A stretch of 64,000 nucleotides of DNA, taken from NCBI GenBank assembly GCA_037962975.1, contig CM075670.1:154446501-154510500 (forward strand), given 5' to 3'. The DNA is from Clitoria ternatea (Eukaryota > Streptophyta > Magnoliopsida > Fabales > Fabaceae). Positions 47,901 to 57,385 of this stretch are shown here, piece after piece. A program made the position numbers and the translations under genes. The notes under the pieces were generated by a model. The model saw nothing but the letters and a program-made list of their open reading frames with translations. It searched no databases and had not been told where the DNA came from. The first letter of the stretch is position 1, and every line of letters begins with the position of its first letter.

Positions 47901-50189
47901 TTTAGTGGGGCCTCAGAGCAATCAGATTTTCCTACGGGCTTAATCATGAAAATAGTTTTAAGCGGGTCAATAGGAAGGGTTGCTTCCTTTACCACTTGTT
48001 CAACAAAATCCACACTACAGCAAACATCATTAAAAGGTTTTTCTAAAGCATTTTTCAAGTTAAAATCAACCTTTTGGTCTCCAACAGTCAAAGACAACTT
48101 ACCATTCTTGACGTCGATCACAGCACCTGCAGTTGCTAAAAATGGTCGACCTAAAATAATAGGAATCAAAGAATCTTTGTCTATTTCTAGCACAACAAAG
48201 TCAGTAGGTATAAAAAATTTTCCTACCTTAATAGGAACAGCCTCTAAAATTCCTACAGGATATTTGACAGATCTATCAGCCAGCTGTAAAGACATCCTAG
48301 TAGGTTTTAGCTCACCCAATCCTAACTTTTCAGCAACAGATAATGGCATTAAACTCACACTCACTCCTAAATCACACAATGCTTTATCTATATTCATATC
48401 ACCAATCATACAAGGAATAGAGAAACTACCTGGATCTTAGAGCTTGGGTGGAAGCTTCCTTTGAATTAGAGCACTGAACTCTTCAGTAAGTGCCACTGTA
48501 CCATCTTCCTCCAGTCTTCTTTTGTTGGACAAAATGTCCTTCAGCAACTTCGCATATGTAGGCATTTGCTGCAAAGCATCTGTGAAGGGAATATTGATAT
48601 ACAATTTCTTTAAAACATCAAGAAACTTACCAAATTGTTTATCCAATTTTGCTTTCGCTAAGCCTTGAGGAAATGGAATAGGAGGTTGATATGGCTTAAC
48701 CTCCTCCTTTTTTTCTTGTGGTTTCTCTTCTTTAATCACTGGGTGAGATAAAGATTCATCCACTTTCTTTCCATCTTTCTAGTCTTGCCAACTGGCCCAT
48801 CATATTGAGTTCCACTCCTAAGAGTGACAGCCATGGTTTGGTTTAATGGTCCAGCTTTAGGTTTTCCAGGAAATGTTCCTGGTGTTCTTGTAGAATAAGA
48901 AGCTTGTTGGGCAATCTGATTTTCCAATATTTTATTATGGGTGTCAAGAGAATCCATATTCAAAGCTAAGTTCTTTATTGCCTCAGAGAATTCATCATTT
49001 TGTTTAAGTTGAGTAGCTACAAATGTCTCCATCAAGGATTCTAGCTTTGATTTTTATGGAATATAGTATCCTTGTTGAGGTTTGTAATTACTTTGATTAC
49101 CTTGGAATGGAGGTGGCCTATTTTGGAAGCCAGGTGGACCTTGTGGAGGTCTGTAGTTATCCTGATAATTTCCACCATAGTTTCCAATAGCATCCACTGA
49201 TGCATTTCTTGTTCAGCATTTTGAGTTACTCCAAACTTACACCATGAGATATTATGACCTGAAATACCACACAAATCACAGACAATGTTAGTAGCACCTG
49301 CTCCTAACTTATCGAATTTAATAGATAATGCCTCAACCTTAGCGGTAAGCAAAGAAATAGCATCAACAGAATACTTACCGGGAGGTTTTGAAGGTAAACT
49401 CCTTTCAGAAGACCACTGGTAGGTATTTTGAGCAATTTCTTCGATCAGGTTAGTTGGTTCTTCCATATTCTTGCTCATGAAAGCTCCTCCAGCTGCAGCA
49501 TCTAAAGAGATCTTTTGTGTAGAAGTTAGTCCATTATAGAAAATATGGATCGTCAACCACCTCTATATCCCATGGTGAGGACATTCTCTCAACATCTCTT
49601 TGTATCTCTCCCAGGCTTCATATAAGGATTCATCATCTTTTTGTGAAAAATTTATGATTTGTTTTCTCAGTACATCGGTCTTGTTCCTTGGGTACCATTT
49701 GTTGATAAAAGCACTGGACAATTGTTCCCAAGTCGTGATGGATCCTTCAGGAAGAGAGTATAACCATGCCCTCGCTTTATCTCTTAAAGAGAAAGGGAAA
49801 AGTCTCAAGTGAATGGCATCATTGGTGGCTCTGTTCATTTTCAGGGTGTCACATTATTCAAGAAAGATTTAAAGATGAAGATTTGGATCTTCAGAGGGTA
49901 ATCCTCCAAATTGGTTTTGCTAAACCATAGAGAGTAGTGAAGGCTTCAATTCAAAATTGTTAGCTTCCACTGTGGGTCTAAGGATGCTAGACCCTCTTTC
50001 ATTTGTACTTGGAGCAGCAAAATCTCTTAAGGCTATGTTTTGGTCCGCCATTTGTTTTTCTTTTTCTTGTTTTTGTTGTTTTCTTAAAGCTCTAAGGGTA
50101 CGTTCTATCTCAGGGTCAAATCCTAAGTTTAGATCGACACTACGGCTTCGTCGCATAAAAAGAAAATAAATGACAAATAAAACAAACAA
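44961..50189 (-). pseudogene. Athila-type gag-pol, frameshifted
   Basis: In order on the minus strand: gag core (49838-49563, AWLYSLPEGSITTWEQLSSA) and zinc knuckle CDLCGISGHNISWC; protease (48409, DLGVS, with the usual DxGA altered); RT (47488-47027) with FMDD and MPFGLCNAPVTFQRCM; RNase H (TEKELLAIVFAFDKF, YTDHSAIKYLL); integrase (46108 on, HHCC and WGVDFMGPFP), ending at 44961. Reading-frame changes lie near 49038, 48750 and 45740. Stops include TAG at 49920 and others in gag, one after VVTPYHP (45576). The RT catalytic Asp pair is kept. Normal products would be gag, protease, RT and integrase for cytoplasmic particles. Confidence 0.92.
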
Positions 50190-50404
50190 TCATAAAAATA
50201 AAACAACAACAGATACACAGAATAAAGAACAAAATACAAAATAACAAACATAATAAAATAAGTAATAAAAATACAGAAAAAATATTAAAATAAATATACA
50301 GAAAAAGAAACAAACAAAACAAATAAAATAAAACTAAATAAAAAGAATATTAACAAGTATGATCTAATTGAATTTCAATATTGCTGATATTTGAGAGGCA
50401 ACAG

Positions 50405-50422
50405 TCCCCGGCAACGGCGCCA
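50405..50422 (-). promoter_or_regulatory. Primer-binding site, Asp tRNA
   Basis: On the minus strand it reads TGGCGCCGTTGCCGGGGA, six bases from the 5' LTR end. Confidence 0.92.
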
Positions 50423-51477
50423 AAAACTTGATAGGGCTCCGCAAGCACACGGGTTATGTCGAGTAATATAAAAGATATCGTATCCACAGAGACTATTTTC
50501 AAAGTAACGGTATATTAAAATTTAATTATCCACACAGTTTCATATTTTAAGTTTTTGTAAAAGAAAACTAAAAACAAAGTTTACACAGAATAAAAACAAA
50601 TTCAGAAACAAAATTTTCTAGACACTTAAAAATCAGAGTTGAGAGTATCTTGGGATTCTAGGGGATCAAGACATTATTTTATATTAATAATTTGGCTTTT
50701 CATAAATAAGAATCAAATTAAGTTTTCCAAGGCAAATTTTCCTTAAGCTAATTAATAAGTTCCTCTTGGAATCCTATTAACGTACCTAATGTATGGAGAA
50801 CAACGTTCAATCCCTAAGATAGGCCCTTTACTGTTTTATGAAAATCCCTTTTTATTCCTCAAAAGATTTTTTATTACTTTCACAGTTTTACCAAGGTCAC
50901 AAAAAGTATTTCAAAACCTTAGGTTTAGTTCAAAAACTTTCCAGTAACAATAAACATCTTGATTTTATTAATTACTTAATTTTACTAATATACCCGCAAG
51001 TATACAGTTTTATCACTTAGGTTCTTGTTAGGAATCACTAAGAGCATTGAGCATAATTTGAACTAAATGGAAAATAGAAATTTATTTAATTCAAAGTCAA
51101 AATAATATTAACATAAAATATTATCATACCCCTATCATCCCAAGATAATTAATTTAGTTACTCATGAAATAATTCAATTTAATACACATGATGGAAGGAA
51201 AATAAAACATACAATACATGGTAAAAATAAAGACTTACGGGTTTCTCCAAAAGCTCAAAAATACTTTCACCACTGTATTACCCTGTTGCAATATTCTTCC
51301 ACCATATTCAAATTAGAACATTTAATTTTACAATCCTCACAACTCTTACAAGAATTAAAAGAAAGAAAAGAAGAAATAAAAGAGAAAGAAATGGAACAGA
51401 GAGGAAAATGAAAGAAAAAGAAAAGAAAGGAACGAAGCTGTGAGAACTGGATGCCTTCTCTGCTTCAATGCTTCTCC

Positions 51478-51484
51478 TTTTATA
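51478..51484 (-). promoter_or_regulatory. TATA box of the Athila-type 5' LTR
   Basis: On the minus strand it reads CCTATAAAAGG. The nearest array word is about 109 bp upstream. Confidence 0.7.
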
Positions 51485-51591
51485 GGCGAGGGAGAGGAGA
51501 CAGCGAAGGAAACAGCATGCTTAATTTAAGGAGTGAGTGGAAATTTTCGGCGAGAGAATCCCGTAATGTTGTTTCCACTGATTCTAATAAT

Positions 51592-51892
51592 AAATCGATT
51601 CATATAATTTATTTTTGCCTCTGATTTTGCGTAGGAATCGATTGATTTGAAGGAGGAATCGATTCATTAATGTAGGAATTGATTCATGAAGTGGGGAATC
51701 GATTCATTGGGGTGGGAATTGATTCATGGATAAGGGGAATCGATTCATTGGGCATAAAAATCACTAAGGAATTGATTCATTAGCTAGGGTATCAATTCAT
51801 TACTGCTGTGAATCGATTCATTGCTGAAATTTTGCATTTTCTGGACAATTTTAACGTGTGAATCGATTGCCATCAGTGGTGAATCGATTCAC
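51592..51892 (-). repeat. Helically spaced GAATCGATTC array, Athila 5' LTR
   Basis: Words start at 51592, 51635, 51656, 51676, 51696, 51716, 51737, 51769, 51789, 51810, 51860 and 51881. Intervals are 43, 21, 20, 20, 20, 21, 32, 20, 21, 50 and 21 bp, almost the same series as the other LTR. Confidence 0.93.
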
Positions 51893-52175
51893 ACCCCTGT
51901 TATTGCCATTCTTGGTGCTTTTTGGTTCCTTTTTGGCATGAATTTGTTGATGGCTTCCTCTTTTAATCCTTGGGCACTTCGATCATCTTTTTGGGTTGGA
52001 AATCTTGAGTTCTTGAATCCATTTTCTTTTTACATTCATTCATTCTCAAAATGGATCTTCAATAGTTCCAAATATATTAATTTCTGCAAACTAAAAGTAC
52101 CCGAGTAGAATATAGTGGAAAGAATTTTAATTGAATTAAATCTAATTTATTGTGTCTAAAACACTTATCAGTGAC

Positions 52176-52250
52176 CTACCAATTTGTGATTGCTGCGGGG
52201 TCGGTCGGCTTTCCATAGAGATTGGCGTGTAATGATTATTGAACTCCCAT
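52176..52250 (-). pseudogene. Envelope-like ORF of the minus-strand SIRE, middle fragment
   Basis: On the minus strand it reads SSIIITRQSLWKADRPRSNH and KLVG, joining across the Athila insertion to HLTLSNRLL at 41833. It is bounded on the right by a 75-bp LTR fragment. Confidence 0.6.
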
Positions 52251-52325
52251 TCATTATCATGTCATGATTCTTCAATTTGTAGCTTTGTCATTATCAAAAT
52301 CCTAAAATAATTTTCAAACACAATG
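52251..52325 (-). repeat. Stranded 75-bp LTR-start fragment inside SIRE
   Basis: It is almost identical to 40674-40748, the first 75 bp of the SIRE LTR on the minus strand (TGTTTGAAAATTATT). It sits between two pieces of the envelope-like ORF, so it marks a rearrangement rather than a normal LTR. Confidence 0.8.
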
Positions 52326-52600
52326 AAGTGTGCAAGGTGAACAAGAGCATGATTACAAATGAAGTAGAAACAAAAGAAAGACAACAACAAAAATTTCAGC
52401 ATGGGGTCATCTTCAGGATTAGGAAACTCAATATCTAGCGGTATAGATCTCAGTGGTTGAGAAATTGAGTGAAAGTAAAGCTTGGGTGAACAAAAAATTC
52501 AGCATTTATGAAGTGAGGAGCAATGATGTCCTTCTCAGAAAATTTCTTGATGAAATTATAAAGGTCTCTAGGATTTTAGAAGAACCTTGAGATTTTGTTT
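52326..52600 (-). pseudogene. Envelope-like ORF of the minus-strand SIRE, N-terminal fragment
   Basis: On the minus strand one frame reads FF-stop-NPRDLYNFIKKFSEKDII then APHFINAEFF, matching FFSIQKELGRYQNSFSEKHL and ISPHWLDVAFF of the intact ORF at 36204-37325. It then meets stops and loses clear homology. It is joined directly to integrase sequence at about 52600. Confidence 0.65.
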
Positions 52601-52822
52601 GTTTGTTAAAGACTCGATAAGATTTACTAGATGATGAATATCCAAGAAAGATTGCCTCATCAGATTTTGCATTAAACTTTCCTAGATTACTGTTTTCATT
52701 GTTAAGCACAAAGTATTTGCATCCAAATACATGAAAGTAAGATATATTTGATTTTCTACCTTTGTAAAGCTCATAGGGGTTTTCTTCAAAATAGGCCTAA
52801 TTAAACATCTATTCATAACATG
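52601..52822 (-). pseudogene. Sirevirus integrase C-terminal part
   Basis: On the minus strand: a one-base-shifted PYELYKGRKSNISYFHVFGC, then NSNLGKFNAKSDEAIFLGYS and SSSKSYRVFNKQT, the usual end of copia integrase. It continues 56411-57316 across the solo LTR 52828-56410 and fuses into the envelope-like ORF, with RT/RNase H missing. Confidence 0.85.
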
Positions 52823-52827
52823 ACAAG

Positions 52828-55800
52828 TGTGACACCCCGAAACTGGGGTAAATTTTTTGTGATTTTAAAGATATTAATCAATAAAGTAAATTAAGTGGTG
52901 AAGCATTAAATCGCCACCCTGGATCTATAAAACCTATCCCATATGTGAAGATATGAGAAGGTGAGTTTGAAAATAATATAAGAGATATTCTCATTTAAAA
53001 TCAGCGGAAGAATTTAAATAAATTGATGTTGTATGTTTGCATTTCAAAGAGAGTGGATTAAAAGAGAATTTAAGTCAAATCGGAGTTACACAACTCCAAT
53101 CAAGATGAATATGGTTTGTAAAGATTAGTAATTTAAATATCTACAATTGTGAAGAAGTTAAGGGCCAATTATACCCCAAAGATTGCTTAATTTGTTAATT
53201 TATGAAATCAGCCCTGCTGAAATTTTCAGCCTGAACACCCTTTAGTATTTTGGGCATAACTCGGGCTACCAAACTCCGATTGACGCAAATTGGGTATCAA
53301 AATAACGGCGACTAAGCGTGATCGGGTTGAGCATGAATTTCCACGCTTAAGCGTGATCGGGTTTGAAAAGTTACGCTTAAGTGAAAACGAAGAAAATTGA
53401 AAGAAGGAAAATTTAGCATCAGGGGTCTTCACGCTTAAGCGTGGCCCCCTTTTGCTTGAGCGTGAGCATGTTATCACGCTTGAGCGTGAGAAAGAATCAG
53501 CCTCTCCCTACACGATCACGCTTGAGCGTGCCCCTTTTACACATGACTCACGCTTGAGCGTGAGAAGAAGGGAGAATCAGGACCCGTGCGCGCTTGAGCG
53601 CGGAACGCTCGCTTGAGCGTAGGTTTCTTCACACTTGGTCACACTTGAGCATGACACCCCTGTACTCTCAATTTTCTCTTCATTTCGCTTGAGCGAGAGT
53701 TTCTCGCTTAAGCGAAAACACTCCAATAGCTCACCTAATGCTTCTCGCTTGAGCGAGCCTTTCTCCGCTTGAGCGAGATTATCACAAAATGGTTTCCTTC
53801 AACAAACGCTTAAGCGAAATAAATTCTCGCTTGAGCGAAGGATGGACAGTGAGCAAATTTTAGATGCAGAGCATCCACGCTTGAGCGAGGAATCTTCTCG
53901 CTTGGGCGTATTTGACAAATTATGCAGAAAACTTAGAACCTTATGCACCCTGACATACCCAAATCAATTCTTCACAAAATAATTCAAGCTAATAATATAT
54001 CTGGGCAATATTATACATTCATAATTGAATCAATTAACCATACATCCTAATTTTCATTCCAATCTATCCATTGCACAACAATTAAACACCAACCATTTAT
54101 GCTGCATAAGAGTCAAATTCTTCGAAATACATCATTCATTCATAAAATTGGATGATAAACCCATATCATAATCTATCATCCAATACTACCAAAACCTTAC
54201 ACAAACTTTAGACATTTTCCAGATCAAATCTTCAATATCATAATCCAACAATCCAAATGCAAAATAAGCATATAACTGTAATATATATTATACAAAATAT
54301 TGGACTGCTGGCCAAGGCACTTCCTACACACTTCTCCTCCACAAAACAGCTCCAAGGCAAGTCCTACAACACAGGAGCTAAAAAATATACCACAGGGAGA
54401 GTGAGTATATTTTCTCAATGATGAAAATCCAATAATTTTGACAATATATGCATGAATGCAATACTAACATCTCCTTTACAAGAGGAGTTCAATCAACACG
54501 AATTCAATTCCTTTTCAAGTTCATTGAAACATAAAATATCCTTCAGGATTCTCAAATTCACACCAACCAATATCACAATCACAATTAGTAAATAAAAGGG
54601 AGTTTCATTTACTCCTCACATAATCACCTCAACAGGATATCACTCTATGCCATGCTTCAATGGCTAATGCACATGCTAGTGTTTAATATGCATATGCACG
54701 GATCCGATTTCATTTCCTTGGGTGATCGCAACCACCATAATCATATAGTCATTCTCAATGGTTTCCCGCCTCGCAAGGGGTACTCCCTCTAGCAGCCTCG
54801 CAAGGTGCTTTCTCGTGATCGCAACCACGTTTAACATTTCATAAAGGTTTCCCGCCTCGCAAGGGGTACTCCCGCCTCATGATCACAACCATGGGCATTC
54901 AATCTCAATGGTCCCATAGGGCCTTTCTTTTCAAACACCTGGTGATCGCAACCACCGGTCCATTAATCACAGGAACTCGCAAGCCCTTTTATATTTCCAA
55001 CATCAACTGATCGCAACCACTTATCAACATCATCATGATATGTATGCCATGCCATGTATGCAACAATGCTCATGCATGCCTCAACCTTATTTGGATTATC
55101 TTACCCTCTCATCTAGGGTACATTCATACTCAACCACACTATTATCCACAAATCAAGCATATACATTAATTCCCCATATTCAAGAAATATTCTAACCAAA
55201 AGTTTTAAGTATTCCTCATACCACATATGGAATCAATAATACATCATCACATATTATACCACTCATAGCCTCATTTAGGCTTCATCACACAATCAATCAT
55301 TACAATCACCATGCTCAATTTCATATCATATACACATGATACCACACTCATCCAAGAGAACATGCCATATTACATTAATACATACATTATCATCACAATT
55401 CTCATACATTTAAAAAATACACCCCTCTCCTACCTTAAGAGAAGAATTCCGATTGATTCGATGTACCCGCCTCGTCATTTGGAATGGATCCTACATTAAC
55501 ATACACAAAGAATCATAATTAATCAACCACTCAACACAAATTCAACTTTAACTAACCATTTTTATATCTACAATTAATACCATGTATAAAACATGTTACA
55601 GGCATTCTTTTCCTCTATTTATTAGGCTTCGGGAATTCCTTATTACCATACCACCTTCATTATATCTAAAATCCACAAAACCCATAACCTAACATCCATG
55701 ATAATGCTTTGTCAATCATAACCCAAACTCTCAGTAGCTTGTATTTGCCTTCAAACACCTCAATTTACCAACATTCACTATTTTCCCCAAATCTTTAAAA

Positions 55801-56410
55801 GTTAGGGTTTTTCACTAACCCATCAGCATTCATAAATACCCATTGACTTTCTTTTTCTTTCAGCCATAATGCATCTACTTCATTAACACTTCATAAGACT
55901 CACAACATTAAAGCAAATAAGAGAAGTGAATATGGCTTACCACACCCAAACGAAATTGGCTCCAGGAGAAGAGAAGAGGAGAAAATAGAAGAAGAAGAAG
56001 AAATGTATCTTTGCCAAATGGTCTCAAAAAGTCACGAGAATAAGAGGGAGAAAATTGGGTTTTTGCTTTATCTTTAATTCCCTCATTAAAATTTCATCAT
56101 TTTTCCACAAACAGGTTCTCTGTTTGGGCTCAATACTTTATCCAAAAATTATTTCAAATATATATTCGGACTCCCAATAATATTCTCAACAACCCTGACC
56201 AATATCATCCCAATCAGAGATACTTGATCTGACACCCATATTTTAATCGGGTCAGTTTTCAGCTTATTTGGTCTCAATAAATTATCAACAGTTCCCAAAA
56301 ATATTAATTCAATTATTTCTAATATTTTGGGACATTAAATAATCCACAAATAATTTTTCGATATTTATTCTCCTCAATTAATCCTTTATTCTAAAATTTA
56401 GGGTGTTACA
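52828..56410 (-). mobile_element. Solo LTR of family S in SIRE integrase
   Basis: It starts TGTGACACCCCG, ends AGGGTGTTACA, with duplication ACAAG (52823-52827; 56411-56415). Near its left end it is similar to 28488 onward and to 58833 onward. It contains a CGCTTGAGCG array (53311-53910) and at 54700-55020 repeated 'tgatcgcaaccac' and 'cctcgcaagg' words. No gene. Confidence 0.9.
53311..53910. repeat. CGCTTGAGCG palindromic-word array in solo LTR
   Basis: About 20 words of the types CACGCTTGAGCGTG, TCGCTTGAGCGA and TTCGCTTAAGCGAA lie in 600 bp. Both flank types (ACGC..GCGT and TCGC..GCGA) keep the self-complementarity. Confidence 0.85.
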
Positions 56411-57385
56411 ACAAGCGGTATTTACCGCATCGGTCCAAAAATGTTTAGCAATATTGTTTTCATTTAACATGGTTCTAGCAAGCTCCGCCAAAGGTCTATT
56501 TTTCCTTTTAACAACTCCATTTTGTTGTGGAGTTGTAGGAGCTGAGAAGTTATGTTCAATACCATGTTTTTCACAAAATCTTTCAAATAATTGATTTTCA
56601 AATTCTCCCCCATGATCGGTTCTTATGGATGCAATCTTTGAGTTTTGTTCATTTTGGATAACCTTGGCTAGTTTCTTAAATGCATGATATACTTCATTTT
56701 TGTGAGCAAGAAACAGGGTCCATGTATATCTAGAATAGTCATCTACAATTACTAGACCATAATAATTGCCACTAAAGCTCTTAACCTTAGAAGGTCCAAA
56801 TAAATTCATGTGTAAAAGTTGTAAAGGCCTTTGAGTTGAAACAACATTTTTAGCTTGAAATGATGCCTTTAGCTTTGGCAAACCAATTACTAATTCTTTT
56901 GAAACAAGTTTGTTTAAATGGTCTACGTGGATGTGTGTTATCCTTCTATGAAATAACCATGATTCATCCTCTCTAGTCATAAAGCATTGCACATCATTTG
57001 AAGACAAACAATAAACATCAATCATGTAAACATTATCTATTCTTTGACCAATAAATGTTACTTCTTTATTTTGTTTGTTTTCAATTGTGCAACCATTTGA
57101 TTCAAATATTACTCTATATCCTTTATCACATAATTGACTTATACTAAGCAAATTATTTTTGAGTCCTTCTACATACAACATATCACTAATTGAAGTGGAA
57201 GAGTTTTTACCAATATTTCCAACGCCAAGTATTCTTCCTTTGGTATTGTCTCCATAGGTGACATTTCCTTTTCTTTTAGGGTTAAATGATATGAACTTGC
57301 TTATATCACCCGTCATGTGTTTTGAACACCCACTATCTAGATACCAATAGGTGTTGCTTGCCTTGAAGCATACCTATAAAACAAA
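56411..57385 (-). pseudogene. Sirevirus protease end and integrase core
   Basis: On the minus strand: protease box YLDSGCSKHMTGD (about 57349-57305), GAG-pre-integrase region with LFHRRITHIHVDHLNKLVSK, then the integrase core LLHMNLFGPS, IRTDHGGEFEN and PQQNGVVKRKNR. Of the D-D-E triad only the second Asp remains: the first is Asn (HMNL for HMDL) and the Glu is Lys (VVKRKNR for VVERKNR), both explained by G-to-A changes. About 20 residues with the CxxC half of the zinc finger are deleted before LLHMNL. Two stops precede the protease box. It is interrupted at 56411 by a solo LTR. Confidence 0.88.

Larger units (their letters stand above)
41834..52170 (-). mobile_element. Athila-type gypsy element, both LTRs present, coding region decayed
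   Basis: LTRs at 41834-43643 and 50429-52170 start TGACAGGG/TGATAGGG and end CACTTATCA. The duplication GTGAC lies at 41829-41833 and 52171-52175. It has an Asp-tRNA primer site next to the right (5') LTR and a polypurine region next to the left (3') LTR. gag, protease, RT, RNase H and integrase are present on the minus strand with several frameshifts. About 1.3 kb after integrase is non-coding, and I see no env ORF there. Confidence 0.93.
50429..52170 (-). repeat. 5' LTR of the Athila-type element
   Basis: 1,742 bp. On the minus strand it starts TGATAAGTGTTTTAGACAC. It contains array 51592-51892 and a TATA box at 51478-51484. It differs from the 3' LTR at many sites, so the insertion is not recent. 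Confidence 0.92.

Noticed and set aside
47799..48440. 213-codon plus-strand frame
   Set aside because: It is antisense to the Athila protease region, which has clear homology on the minus strand.
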